A stretch of 64,000 nt of DNA from JAYPHU01 sp964611435 (GCA_964611435.1 CAZSXT010000015.1:1-64000); one strand, 5' to 3'. Positions 1-8,550 are shown, counted from the first letter of the stretch. Notes: generated by a model not told the origin, from the letters alone. Translations and numbers: made by a program.

Positions 1-2
1 TT

Positions 3-131
3 ACTTTGGGGCGAGTCAGCATATCCGGTCAACGGGAAATCCGAGACGGACAGTTGCGCTCTCAAGGTATTGATGTTTATTGCTTAATTGGCGAAGCCAC
101 AGATTTGATCCAGCGCGGCAGCTATAAGTAG
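3..131 (+). CDS. C-terminal fragment of an unidentified protein (cut by window edge)
   Basis: The third frame is open from the left edge to a TAG at 129-131 and would encode the last 42 residues of a protein that starts outside the window. The peptide ends in GEATDLIQRGSYK and has an ordinary mix of charged and hydrophobic residues, but I do not recognise it. The other two forward frames close earlier, at about 83 and 96. It could be a chance open frame. Confidence 0.3.
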   Translation, partial: TLGRVSISGQREIRDGQLRSQGIDVYCLIGEATDLIQRGSYK

Positions 132-218
132 AGCAGTGTGAATATTATTTCGAGACTTGATTCGAATGTTTATGGTCCGGACCCTGGGGATATCGCTCGC
201 GAATTCGGCCGGCCGCGG

Positions 219-593
219 TCACCCTCTCAGTTCGATCAGCTCCCCATCGGGGCCTTTGAACACGACGCGGCGCCAGCTTTCCTCGCGGGGGGCGCGGGCG
301 GCGGTTTTGTGGGGCTCCTGATAGAGTTCCACGCCGGCATTCGTAAGGGCGGAGACAGCGCCATCGAAATCGTCGGTCTCCAGACAAAAGTGAAAGCCTC
401 GGACGGGGCTGTCTTCATAGCCGGCCAGTTCCAGCACCGTGTCTTCCAGGCGCAGATAGGCAATGTTAAAGCCCTTGGGTGTGTCGTGCTCGAAATAGGT
501 CTCGAACCCGAAATGGGACTCGTAGAAGTCCTTCGAGGCGTCGATGTCCTTCACATGCAGGGCGACGTGATCAATGCGTTTGTAGCTTACCAT
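219..593 (-). CDS. VOC family (glyoxalase/bleomycin-resistance fold) protein
   Basis: This is a 124-residue single-domain vicinal oxygen chelate protein. It opens with the typical IDHVALHVKDID strand, in which the early His is a usual metal ligand, and ends with FKGPDGELIEL, where the Glu is the usual last ligand. The pattern resembles lactoylglutathione lyase or methylmalonyl-CoA epimerase-like enzymes, but the exact substrate cannot be read from sequence. A GGAGA ribosome binding site precedes the ATG. It lies 23 bp downstream of the RidA gene on the same strand, so the two are probably co-transcribed and may both deal with reactive metabolites (inference). Confidence 0.85.
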   Translation of the reverse strand: MVSYKRIDHVALHVKDIDASKDFYESHFGFETYFEHDTPKGFNIAYLRLEDTVLELAGYEDSPVRGFHFCLETDDFDGAVSALTNAGVELYQEPHKTAARAPREESWRRVVFKGPDGELIELRG

Positions 594-616
594 GGCGGGT
601 CTCCGGTGTTTGGGGT

Positions 617-1084
617 TCAGGCCAGTTCGAATATACCGTCCACCTCGACGGATGCACCACGGGGCAGGGAGACACAGCCGACGGCGGCGCGGGCATGACG
701 GCCCTTATCTTCGAACACGTCGACCATGACATCGGACGCGCCGTTGATGACCTGGGCCTGTTCGGTGAAGTCGGGTGTGCAATTGACGAAACCGCCTAAG
801 CGCACCACTCGGGCGATTTTTTCCAAATCACCGCCTGCCGCCTCTTGGGCCTGGGCGATCAGGTTAAGCGCGCAGTAGCGGGCGGCTTCCTGGCCTTCCG
901 CCACCGACAGGTCAGCGCCCAGCTTACCGGTGGACTGCAATTCTCCGTTCAGAAGGGGCAACTGGCCGGATACAAAGACGGTCCTGCCGGTGATGACGAA
1001 CGGCACGTAATTGGCCAGGGGGGCAGCGGTGTCAGGCAGGGTGATGCCCAATTTCTCCAGACGGTCGGCGATGCTCTCGCTCAT
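617..1084 (-). CDS. RidA/YjgF family enamine/imine deaminase-like protein
   Basis: The 155-residue product belongs to the longer RidA subgroup. The N-terminal segment has LPLLNGELQSTGKLG, the middle has the AARYCALNLIAQAQ helix, and the end has the family signature SLPRGASVEVDGIFE. The VGCVSLPRGA stretch replaces the Arg-containing active-site loop of classical RidA, so deamination of 2-aminoacrylate is likely but not certain. A strong GGAGGA site sits seven bases before the ATG, which fixes the start. It is the middle member of a minus-strand run of GT61, RidA and VOC genes. Confidence 0.9.
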   Translation of the reverse strand: MSESIADRLEKLGITLPDTAAPLANYVPFVITGRTVFVSGQLPLLNGELQSTGKLGADLSVAEGQEAARYCALNLIAQAQEAAGGDLEKIARVVRLGGFVNCTPDFTEQAQVINGASDVMVDVFEDKGRHARAAVGCVSLPRGASVEVDGIFELA

Positions 1085-1119
1085 GTTTTCCTCCTCATGA
1101 CGATTTCTTGCATTTTTCC

Positions 1120-2325
1120 CTATTCGAGGGCCTGAGTCAGGACCAAATCCAGCTTTGCCGGATCGACGGACATATTATCATGTTCGCCGGAAACGGAGAC
1201 GTCACCGGCCTCGTCGCCGATGAGGAAATAATAGGGATGGCCCAAAAGGCTGGAAATGTAGCAGTTGGCGAGATTGATATAGCTGGCGGTCATTATCTCT
1301 ACCAGGGTGCAAGTCTGTGGTGCGAAGACCGTATTCACAATGCCGGCGCTGTGGGGCGAAACGACCAGCTCGGCGTCGGCAAAGGCGGCCACTTGGTCTT
1401 CGATGCTCATATCGCCCGGGGAAATGACCTCCAGGCCGTGTTTCTCTATAACCGGCTGCAACTCTGCCAGGTTCGCAATGTCCCGATTGCCCACATCCCG
1501 GCGTGACAGGACGTAACGCCGTGTGCCGGTTGCTTTGGGTGAAATTCCGCAGGCGTTGTAAAACTTGGTTTTGAGCCATGTGCATTGGCGGGTTGAATAA
1601 GCGCCAGGCGCCAGAAAGGACGGCACATATAGCCGTTTAAAATCAAGGGTATCGCCGTCAAATCGAATTAGCCGGTTTTCATCGATACCCAGCAGTTTTA
1701 GTGGCGCCAGATGGTAATCCCTCATCGCACCAGGGACGACGATGGGCAGGTCCTTTAATTGCGGAAATTCGTCCAGCACCCAGAGCCGGGGCAGAACCTC
1801 CATGATCCAGTGGTGGTAGCCCATCCACCACGGGGCCGCCAATAGGATCGCCGGTTCTTCGATGAGCGGGGGATTGTCATTCATCCGGGCCAGATTGATG
1901 GGCGCTTGGACGTCCTCACCGTCGAGGGTAAAGCGGAAATCCACCGGCAACAGCCCCTTGGTCCGCTCCATCGGGAGCCGGACCCAATCCAGGCTGTGGT
2001 GAGATTCCGCAAACATCAAACCGTGTTTGGAGAAAAGAAAGGCGTTCTCCGTCGCCAGACGCGCATCGGAGATTGTCGCGATAAAGACCTCGTCCGCCGT
2101 CCGGCTGAGCCCATAACCTGGCGGCACGGCCGTGTTCCTGAACAGATCCGAGGCCTCGTCCTCGCCCAGGTTTATGGGCGGGGTGCACTCAAATGATTGG
2201 GGCGGAAAAACTCTCAGGAAGAGGTTATTGGCGGCCGGATTGAAGAACTCGTCCGCCGTTTGGACTTCCCAGCAGAAATCCTTGAGGGAGACGATCCGGA
2301 AGGTGGCATAGTTGGTAGACGCCAA
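1120..2325 (-). CDS. Glycosyltransferase family 61 (DUF563) protein
   Basis: The 401-residue protein has the DUF563/GT61 hallmarks: a WWMGYHHWIMEVLPRLW segment around residues 166-182, a YVLSRRD strand near 280, and SPHSAGIVNTVF near 328-339. GT61 enzymes transfer sugars such as xylose or GlcNAc in polysaccharide or glycoprotein synthesis; donor and acceptor are not predictable here. No signal peptide is visible, so a cytoplasmic location is expected. It lies 351 bp after nrdJ on the same strand, separated from it by the hairpin array at 2382-2653, and it may be the first gene of a GT61-RidA-VOC transcript. Confidence 0.85.
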   Translation of the reverse strand: MASTNYATFRIVSLKDFCWEVQTADEFFNPAANNLFLRVFPPQSFECTPPINLGEDEASDLFRNTAVPPGYGLSRTADEVFIATISDARLATENAFLFSKHGLMFAESHHSLDWVRLPMERTKGLLPVDFRFTLDGEDVQAPINLARMNDNPPLIEEPAILLAAPWWMGYHHWIMEVLPRLWVLDEFPQLKDLPIVVPGAMRDYHLAPLKLLGIDENRLIRFDGDTLDFKRLYVPSFLAPGAYSTRQCTWLKTKFYNACGISPKATGTRRYVLSRRDVGNRDIANLAELQPVIEKHGLEVISPGDMSIEDQVAAFADAELVVSPHSAGIVNTVFAPQTCTLVEIMTASYINLANCYISSLLGHPYYFLIGDEAGDVSVSGEHDNMSVDPAKLDLVLTQALE

Positions 2326-2381
2326 AGTTCAAGTCCCGTCATTGTCGCGGCCACTATGGGCAAGTCCTTGAATTATAGCAA

Positions 2382-2450
2382 GAAAAGGGGGTGCTGTGAT
2401 CCTTATCGGGGGAAATCGGTTTGAAACACAAGCACCCCTAGTTCACCAGG
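2382..2450 (-). repeat. Hairpin unit 3 (most divergent)
   Basis: The leader is CCTGGTGAACT without the preceding CCTCC. The stem is GGGGTGCT (complement of 2431-2438) with AGCACCCC (complement of 2388-2395). The trailing T run is interrupted (TTTTCTT), so this copy would be the weakest terminator. Confidence 0.6.
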
Positions 2451-2467
2451 AAATTGGTTCTCCGAGG

Positions 2468-2544
2468 AAAAAAATGGGGTGCGCGCGGTTTGGTAGTTGG
2501 CTGGCAGGCCCGCTCCGCAACGCACCCCTAGTTCACCAGGGAGG
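2468..2544 (-). repeat. Hairpin unit 2
   Basis: The leader CCTCCCTGGTGAACT (2530-2544) is identical to that of unit 1. The stem is GGGGTGCG (complement of 2521-2528) with CGCACCCC (complement of 2476-2483), followed by A and seven T (2468-2474). Just upstream, GGAGGAA and TTCCTCC (2540-2546 with 2556-2562) could form an alternative hairpin that hides the CCTCC motif. Confidence 0.7.
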
Positions 2545-2577
2545 AACCCGTTCTTTTCCTCCGTCGTTTTTGCCGGC

Positions 2578-2653
2578 AAAAAAATGGGGTACGCCGTACA
2601 CAGCAATGAAAGGCTGGTCTGTGCGTTGCCGTACCCCAAGTTCACCAGGGAGG
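2578..2653 (-). repeat. Hairpin unit 1 (nrdJ-proximal)
   Basis: The leader CCTCCCTGGTGAACT (2639-2653) is followed by the stem GGGGTACG (complement of 2630-2637) pairing with CGTACCCC (complement of 2586-2593), then A and seven T (2578-2584). The loop contains an inner CACAG/CTGTG pair (2599-2603 with 2619-2623). It begins about 24 nt after the nrdJ stop codon. Confidence 0.7.
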
Positions 2654-2676
2654 AAAAGAATCTCTTTAAATTTCAT

Positions 2677-5600
2677 TTACGAACATCCGCTCGTCGCGCC
2701 GCAGGTCACGCACTTCATGCAGGTGCCGTTTCTGACCAGCGTGAAGTTGCCGCACTCGCCGCAGGCGTCGCCTTCGTATCCTTTCATTTTCGCTTCTCGA
2801 ACCGCATCCATGCGGTTGTCTGTCGCCGCGGCCACATGCGCCTCGACCGAGACCGATTCCGTGATGCCGACCTCGACACTGGTCGGCGTTGCGACCATGG
2901 CTTCCGCCGACATGCTTTCGCCCATGGCTTCTGACTTGCCGCCGTTAACGACCATCAGATTGCTCCGCATGTAGCCTTGGCTGGCGTAGCGTTCGACCCG
3001 ATCCATTGCTTCGCTGATGGCCTCGCTGACGGCTTCGTCGTCCTCATTGCCGCGGCCGACCGTATCCGGGGCCAGATCTTCCGGCTGGACATGGGCCAAG
3101 TCGTTGCGGCCCAGGTACGACACTGCCAACTCGCGGAAGATGTAATCCAGTATGGAGGTCGCCATCTTGATGGAATCGTTGCCTTCCACCATGCCGGACG
3201 GTTCGAACCGGGTGAAGGTGAAGGCCTCGACGAATTCTTCCAGCGGCACCCCATATTGCAGGGCGATTGAAATGGCGATGGCGAAGTTGTTCATCAATGA
3301 ACGGAACGCAGCGCCTTCCTTATGCATATCGATGAAGATTTCGCCGGCTCGCCCGTCTTCGTATTCGCCGGTCCGCAGATAGACCTTGTGTCCACCAACC
3401 GTTGCCTTCTGGGTATAACCCTTCCGGCGGTCGGGGAGGCGTAGGCGCTTGGCCATGTAGCGTTCCACCACCCGCTCGGCGATGAATTCGGCGCGAACGG
3501 CTGTCGGCGCGGCCGCGATTTCCTCGATCAGATCCTCATCCTCGTCATCCTCGATATCCTCCAGGAGTTGCGAATTGAGGGGCTGCGACAGTTTGGAACC
3601 GTCCCGATAGAGGGCGTTGGCTTTCAATCCTAGCTTCCAAGACAGCATGTAGGCGCTCATGCAATCTTCGACACTGGCGCTGTTGGGCATGTTGATCGTC
3701 TTGGAAATGGAGCCCGAGATAAACGGCTGCGAGGCCGCCAGCATCCTGATGTGGGAGTCTACCGACAGGAACCGTTTGCCATCCCGGCCACAGGGATTGG
3801 CGCAGTCAAATACCGGTAGATGCTCATCCCGCAGGTGCGGCGCGCCTTCCAGTGTCATGGCGCCGCAAACATAATTGTTGGCGGCGGCCACATCGGCCCT
3901 GGAGAACCCGAGCGAAGCCAGCATGTCGAACGAAATATCGTCCAGCTGATCATCAGTGAAGCCCAGGGTTTCCGTGCAGAAATCCGCGCCGAGGGTCCAT
4001 TTGTTGAAGACAAATTTGATGTCGAAAGCATCGCCCAAAGCGTTTTCCACAGTGGCGATGGCGTCGTCGTCAAAGCCCTTTTCCTTGAGCGTTTCGTGAT
4101 TGATGGCGGGCGCGCCGGCCAAGGTGCCCAGACCAACCGCATAGTTGATCATGTCTTCGATCTGACCATCCTCGTAGCCCAGTTTTTTCAGGGCCATGGG
4201 CACGGTCTGGTTGATGATCTTGAAGTAGCCGCCGCCGGCCAGTTTCTTGAACTTGACCAGGGCAAAGTCCGGCTCGATCCCGGTGGTGTCGCAATCCATG
4301 ACCAGCCCGATCGTGCCGGTCGGCGCAATGACGGAAACTTGCGCGTTGCGGTAGCCATGCTTTTCACCTAGCGCGAGCGCCTCGTCCCAGGAGTTCCGGC
4401 CGGCGTCGATGATCGCATCACCGGCGCCGGAATCGATATTTGTCAGCGGCACCGGCAGAACCGAAAGCTGCTCGTAATCGGCTTCCTCGCCGTGGGCGGC
4501 GCGCCGATGGTTGCGGATCACCTTGAGCATGACGTCGGCGTTGTCATCATAACCGGGGAACGTGCCCAGAAGCTCGGCCATTTCCGCCGAGGTGCGGTAG
4601 CAAATGCCGGTCATCAGCGCGGTGATGGCGGCGCAAATAGTGCGGCCGTCTTCGCTGTCATAGGGGATGCCCATGGCCATCAGAAGCCCGCCGATATTGG
4701 CGTACCCTAGGCCCAGCGTACGATAGCGGTAGGACAGTTTGGCGATTTCCGCCGACGGGAACTGCGCCATCAGTACTGCGATTTCCAGGTTGATGGTCCA
4801 CAGCCGCACCGCGTAGGAAAAGGCCTCGATGTCGAAAGAACCGTCCTCCAGTTGGAAGGCTTTCAGGTTCAACGACGCAAGATTGCAGGCCGTGTTGTCG
4901 AGGAACATGTATTCCGAGCACGGGTTCGACCCGTAAATTCGGTCTGTGTTCAGGCAGGTGTGCCAATCGTTGATGGTGGTGTCGAACTGAAGCCCTGGGT
5001 CAGCACAGGACCACGCGGCGTCGCCGATCTGACGCCAAAGCTCCCGGGCGTTGACCGACTTGGCAACTTCGCCGTCCGTGCGGCGGATCAGGTTCCATTC
5101 CTCGTCATTTTCCACTGCGCGCAGGAAATCATCGGTCACCCGCACTGTATTGTTGGAATTTTGGCCGGACACCGTGAGATAGGCATCGGAATCCCAGTCC
5201 GTGTTGTAGGTTGGGAATTCGATCTCGGTGAAGCCTTGGCGGGCATAGTCAATGCAGCGCTGGATATAGTTTTCCGGCAGCATGACCTTGCGGGCGCGGA
5301 TAATCGCCTTTTTCAGCCGCTTATTCTTCTTCGGATCAAACCGGTCTTCGGCATCGGCGTCGTGACAGGCTTCCATGACCTCGTTTAGATGTTTTTCGGC
5401 CAATTTGGAACCCGCGACCAAGGCCGCCACCTTCTGTTCTTCGGTTACTTTCCAGTTGATAAAGGTCTCGATGTCCGGGTGGTCGGCATCCAGGATGACC
5501 ATTTTGGCCGCCCGGCGGGTGGTGCCGCCGGATTTGATGGCGCCGGCGGCGCGATCACCGATTTTGAGGAAGCTCATTACGCCGGAGGACTTGCCGCCGC

Positions 5601-6339
5601 CGGATAGAGGTTCATTTTCACCCCGCAGTTGGGAGAAATTAGTGCCCGTACCGGAGCCGTACTTGAAAAGGCGGGCCTCTCGGACCCACAGGTCCATGAT
5701 GCCGCCCTCGTTGACCAAATCGTCCGAGATGCTCTGAATAAAGCAGGCATGGGGTTGCGGGTGTTCGTATGCCGATTTTGATTTCACCAGCTTGCCTGTC
5801 TCGAAATCCACATAGTGATGCCCTTGGGAGGGGCCATCGATGCCATAGGCCCAGTGCAGGCCGGTGTTGAACCACTGCGGCGAATTCGGCGCGCACATCT
5901 GCAGGCAGAGCATGAGGCTCATTTCATCGTAATAGGCGCGAGCGTCGGATTCGGCGTCAAAATAGCCGCCCTTCCAACCCCAATAGGTCCAGCAGCCGGC
6001 CAAACGATTAAAGACTTCCTTCGCGGACGTTTCACCCCGGAAGCGCTCTTCTTCGGGTAATTTCTTGAGGGCGGCCTCGTCCGGCACGCTGCGCCAGAGC
6101 CAGGACGGCACATCGTTCTCTTCCACCTTTTTCAGGCGGGCAGGGACGCCCGCTTTGCGAAAATATTTCTGCGCGAGAACGTCACAAGCGACCTGAGACC
6201 AGGACGATGGGACTTCAATGGCATCGTGTTTAAAGACAAGAGAGCCGTCCGGATTCCGGATTTCGCTTGAGGCTTCCCGAAATTCTGTATCCCCGTAGGC
6301 GCCCGACTCCTCAGTGGTAAAGTAACGCTGTACTCGCAT
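2677..6339 (-). CDS. nrdJ: Vitamin B12-dependent (class II) ribonucleoside-diphosphate reductase
   Basis: The 1220-residue enzyme has the usual full length for alphaproteobacterial NrdJ. It makes deoxyribonucleotides using adenosylcobalamin and needs neither oxygen nor a small radical subunit. Visible motifs are the YGSGTGTNFSQLRGENEPLSGG substrate loop region near residue 230, the NPCSEYMFLDNTACNLASLN active-site segment, and DCDTTGIEPDFALVKFK. The C terminus carries a cysteine-rich tail, CGECG...CMKCVTCG, typical of this class and used in re-reduction. A GGGGGA site precedes the ATG. No cobalamin riboswitch is seen upstream, but a NrdR-like box is present at 6468-6483. No class I (nrdAB) genes occur in the window. 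Confidence 0.97.
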   Translation of the reverse strand: MRVQRYFTTEESGAYGDTEFREASSEIRNPDGSLVFKHDAIEVPSSWSQVACDVLAQKYFRKAGVPARLKKVEENDVPSWLWRSVPDEAALKKLPEEERFRGETSAKEVFNRLAGCWTYWGWKGGYFDAESDARAYYDEMSLMLCLQMCAPNSPQWFNTGLHWAYGIDGPSQGHHYVDFETGKLVKSKSAYEHPQPHACFIQSISDDLVNEGGIMDLWVREARLFKYGSGTGTNFSQLRGENEPLSGGGKSSGVMSFLKIGDRAAGAIKSGGTTRRAAKMVILDADHPDIETFINWKVTEEQKVAALVAGSKLAEKHLNEVMEACHDADAEDRFDPKKNKRLKKAIIRARKVMLPENYIQRCIDYARQGFTEIEFPTYNTDWDSDAYLTVSGQNSNNTVRVTDDFLRAVENDEEWNLIRRTDGEVAKSVNARELWRQIGDAAWSCADPGLQFDTTINDWHTCLNTDRIYGSNPCSEYMFLDNTACNLASLNLKAFQLEDGSFDIEAFSYAVRLWTINLEIAVLMAQFPSAEIAKLSYRYRTLGLGYANIGGLLMAMGIPYDSEDGRTICAAITALMTGICYRTSAEMAELLGTFPGYDDNADVMLKVIRNHRRAAHGEEADYEQLSVLPVPLTNIDSGAGDAIIDAGRNSWDEALALGEKHGYRNAQVSVIAPTGTIGLVMDCDTTGIEPDFALVKFKKLAGGGYFKIINQTVPMALKKLGYEDGQIEDMINYAVGLGTLAGAPAINHETLKEKGFDDDAIATVENALGDAFDIKFVFNKWTLGADFCTETLGFTDDQLDDISFDMLASLGFSRADVAAANNYVCGAMTLEGAPHLRDEHLPVFDCANPCGRDGKRFLSVDSHIRMLAASQPFISGSISKTINMPNSASVEDCMSAYMLSWKLGLKANALYRDGSKLSQPLNSQLLEDIEDDEDEDLIEEIAAAPTAVRAEFIAERVVERYMAKRLRLPDRRKGYTQKATVGGHKVYLRTGEYEDGRAGEIFIDMHKEGAAFRSLMNNFAIAISIALQYGVPLEEFVEAFTFTRFEPSGMVEGNDSIKMATSILDYIFRELAVSYLGRNDLAHVQPEDLAPDTVGRGNEDDEAVSEAISEAMDRVERYASQGYMRSNLMVVNGGKSEAMGESMSAEAMVATPTSVEVGITESVSVEAHVAAATDNRMDAVREAKMKGYEGDACGECGNFTLVRNGTCMKCVTCGATSGCS

Positions 6340-6467
6340 GTAGTCCCCCGAATTTTCACTCCCGGCAAACCAACTGGTCGGAATTTCCCGTTTCCCCCAG
6401 TCTCCCAGGCCGGCATATTGGTGTTCATCGCCCCCGTCACAACATTTTGTCAGTTGCGACTTCGGAC

Positions 6468-6483
6468 GCGCTATATGTAGCGC
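6468..6483. promoter_or_regulatory. Candidate NrdR box upstream of nrdJ
   Basis: GCGCTATATGTAGCGC is a near-perfect palindrome and shares the CTATATnTAG core with the known NrdR consensus ACACWATATWTWGTGT. It lies about 130 bp before the nrdJ start. NrdR boxes normally come in pairs; a degenerate partner, ACAAGATATTGGGG, begins at 6509, which is 41 bp away rather than the more usual roughly 31 bp. NrdR represses ribonucleotide reductase genes when dATP is abundant. The assignment rests on motif and location only. Confidence 0.45.
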
Positions 6484-6597
6484 TGATCGAAATTTGAGTC
6501 AAAGAGAAACAAGATATTGGGGCAGATCGAAATAATATTGCCAAATATTGTAGGCATTTGAACGATTTACCCGACGCCACCTGATGGGAAGTCTTCC

Positions 6598-6606
6598 TGT
6601 GGATAA
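6598..6606 (-). promoter_or_regulatory. DnaA box (TTATCCACA) upstream of nrdJ
   Basis: The minus strand carries the exact 9-mer TTATCCACA about 260 bp upstream of nrdJ. DnaA regulates nrdAB in E. coli, so a role here is possible. A single exact match is expected about once per 130 kb of double-stranded random sequence, so it may be coincidence. Confidence 0.3.
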
Positions 6607-6707
6607 CTTTTTTGTTTCGTTACAAATAGTTATGGGACTTAGGCGGCAAATTGCCTTAGGAATAAAATGTACCCCGTGCTCTCGATTAAAATACGATTCG
6701 CCTTTGA

Positions 6708-8240
6708 TTACTGGGCTTTTTGGACAATCATGTCGGCGATTCTTCCCACAACTCCTGCCCAATCTCCGGGTGAATCCTGCCGGAACATTTGCACCGTGGG
6801 ATACCAGGGGGCAATGCCGTGTCCATCACCCCAGCGCCAGTCCGCTGCGTAACAGAGCGCCACGCATGTTGGCTTCCCAAGCCCGCCGGCTAGATGCGCC
6901 ACGGCCGTGTCCACGGAGACAATGAAGTCCATCGCCTGGATGAGCCGGGCGGTATCGGTAAAATCCTTGATTTGAGGGGAGAGATCATCAAACCCGTCGG
7001 GGCAGTCATCGGCGCTCGGCCCGGTTTGGAGACTATAAACCTGAACCCCGTCCAACCGGGCGAGGCGGGTGAGGTCCTCAGGCCTGCAGGAGCGATTACG
7101 ATACGGATCCAAAATGTCTCTCGACCGGCCCGCCCAAACTACACCGATCTTGAATCCCTCCGTGGCCAGGACGGCCTTATCGGGCGGCACATTTATATAG
7201 GGAGTCTTTTGTGGGATCGCGGCAGGCTCTGTCCGCAACAGCTTGGGTAGACTAAGCAGCGGCGCCTGGCAGTCGTGCGCCGGAAGACCTGTATCAAGGG
7301 AGACAGCGTCATCCACGCCGTCTGCCCATGATAACAAGTCAACCAATTCGGTTTGGCAGGACAAGAGCACCCGGCCGCCGGCTTTCTTGATCACGCTTGC
7401 AAAGCGCACAAATTGGATGGTGTCGCCGTAGCCTTGCTCGCCGTGGAGGAGAAGGGTGCGGCCATCTAGGGGAGTTCCATCCCAAACGGGGCCTTCAAGC
7501 GCGCGCTTGGTCAGGTGGTTGGATGGATTTTTCCAGCGCCACTCATACTCCGCCCATCCTTGCTGCCAATCACCGGTATGGAGGAGTGTCATGGCTAAGT
7601 TCTCGTGGGCCTCGGCAAAATCGGGGGAGGCGCTGATGGCGTGGCGAAAGCTCTCAGCTGCCTTGGGCCACTTCCGCCGGATATAATGGGCAATGCCGGC
7701 CGCGTTGTGCGCCGCTGCTAAATCGGGGGCGGTAGAAACGGCCAGGCCCGCCGCCTCGCCAGCCTCCACAGGTTTCCCCACACCCAAATAGGCATTGGCC
7801 AGATTGACCAACAGGCCGCGGTCGCCGGAAAATCTCTCCCGTGCCGGTTCCAGCAGCGCCACCGCTTGATCAGGCCGGTCCATGGCGTTTAGCAAGCGGC
7901 CCAGGTTCACCAATGACGGCAGGTGAGCGGGGTTGAGGGCCAGGCATTGCCGGTACAGATTCATTGCCGCCTCTGCTTCGCCGGTAGCTTCCAAGTGTTG
8001 CCCTAGGGCGGACAGGATCGTTGGGTTTTCAGGCGCCAGTTCCACCGCGATTCGGGATTGCGCCAGCGCTTCTTTCGCTTCGCCAAGCCGGTTCAACAGG
8101 AGGGCGTAGTTGTGGTGCGCCTCGGCTATGCCGGGGAACTTGGCCAAATCCGCCTTGTACGCCTTGGCTGCGGCGGGCAGGTCGCCTCGTTTTTCGAGTT
8201 CCTGGGCGTCCGCGAAAGGTGGTTTGGAGTTGTCCGGCAT
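6708..8240 (-). CDS. TPR-repeat protein with C-terminal GT9/heptosyltransferase-like domain
   Basis: About seven tetratricopeptide repeats fill the N-terminal 230 residues (for example AEAHHNYALLLNRLGEAKEAL and PSLVNLGRLLNAMDRPDQAV). A linker with GWAEYEWRW follows, then a C-terminal domain resembling glycosyltransferase family 9: LLHGEQGYGDTIQFVRFA, IGVVWAG, and DFIVSVDTAVAHLAGGLGKP. This architecture is common in alphaproteobacteria, and the acceptor is usually unknown. I placed the start at the internal MPDNSKPPF (8240) rather than the upstream in-frame ATG at 8282, because the extra 14 residues do not look like TPR sequence. A MITE-like element begins 44 bp upstream and may carry or disrupt its promoter. 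Confidence 0.85.
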   Translation of the reverse strand: MPDNSKPPFADAQELEKRGDLPAAAKAYKADLAKFPGIAEAHHNYALLLNRLGEAKEALAQSRIAVELAPENPTILSALGQHLEATGEAEAAMNLYRQCLALNPAHLPSLVNLGRLLNAMDRPDQAVALLEPARERFSGDRGLLVNLANAYLGVGKPVEAGEAAGLAVSTAPDLAAAHNAAGIAHYIRRKWPKAAESFRHAISASPDFAEAHENLAMTLLHTGDWQQGWAEYEWRWKNPSNHLTKRALEGPVWDGTPLDGRTLLLHGEQGYGDTIQFVRFASVIKKAGGRVLLSCQTELVDLLSWADGVDDAVSLDTGLPAHDCQAPLLSLPKLLRTEPAAIPQKTPYINVPPDKAVLATEGFKIGVVWAGRSRDILDPYRNRSCRPEDLTRLARLDGVQVYSLQTGPSADDCPDGFDDLSPQIKDFTDTARLIQAMDFIVSVDTAVAHLAGGLGKPTCVALCYAADWRWGDGHGIAPWYPTVQMFRQDSPGDWAGVVGRIADMIVQKAQ

Positions 8241-8284
8241 GAGATGCGTGCTTACTTCTCTTTGATGTAGCGGTCGTTTCACTA

Positions 8285-8550
8285 GGGTCCGGCCTCTTTA
8301 TTGTCATCCATTGCGCGGCAGTCAGTTTTGCCGGTGACAAGAAGCCAAGTCGCAGGAATATCCCATATATTTAAAGGCTTGGCGACGCCGTCGCCGGCAA
8401 AAGAGACGCCGCCCTTTAGGTTCGCGGGAAAGCTCCCCTCTGAATCGAAAACAATGCTCGAATATGCGCCAGCATGTCCTTGCGCTTGTTTTCTCGCAGC
8501 CGTAACCTTTCGCTCGAACGCAATTGTATGAGAATAAAAGGTCCGGACCC
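8285..8550 (-). mobile_element. MITE-like element, copy 1 (266 bp)
   Basis: The element begins GGGTCCGGCCTCTTTATT and ends with the imperfect inverted complement (AATAAAAGGTCCGGACCC), giving terminal inverted repeats of about 31 bp. It is flanked by CTA on the left and TAG on the right, compatible with a TA duplication inside a CTAG target. An inverted copy of the same length lies at 11544-11809 with roughly 93-94% identity. There is no transposase inside. Both strands have open frames with no recognisable product. It fills most of the 387 bp between the TPR gene and the NDUFA12 gene. Confidence 0.8.

Larger units (their letters stand above)
2382..2653 (-). ncRNA. Tandem array of three related hairpin/terminator-like RNA units
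   Basis: This fills most of the 351 bp between nrdJ and the GT61 gene. Read on the minus strand, it holds three copies of one plan: a conserved leader CCTGGTGAACT(T/A), then a GC-rich stem of eight base pairs closing a 35-42 nt loop, then a T run. The stems are GGGGTACG/CGTACCCC, GGGGTGCG/CGCACCCC and GGGGTGCT/AGCACCCC, so two positions change in both arms while pairing is kept. Units 1 and 2 share the 15-mer CCTCCCTGGTGAACT, whose CCTCC resembles an anti-Shine-Dalgarno. It could be tandem small RNAs or a triple terminator of nrdJ. No coding potential is seen. Confidence 0.6.
6340..6707. other. Intergenic region upstream of nrdJ (368 bp)
   Basis: No gene is seen here. The region holds the NrdR-like palindrome (6468-6483), a weaker NrdR-like match at 6509-6524, a consensus DnaA box (6598-6606), and a GGCAA/TTGCC inverted repeat near 6643-6653 close to the end of the upstream TPR gene. 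It must contain the nrdJ promoter. Confidence 0.5.

Noticed and set aside
174..184. GGTCCGGACCC resembling the end of the MITE-like elements
   Set aside because: Only the 11 bp tip and a short A/T stretch match; the rest of the element is absent, and the palindrome can arise by chance.
6340..6707. Possible cobalamin riboswitch upstream of the B12-dependent reductase
   Set aside because: No B12-box-like sequence (GCCACTG core) or its usual context is visible on the minus strand in this stretch.
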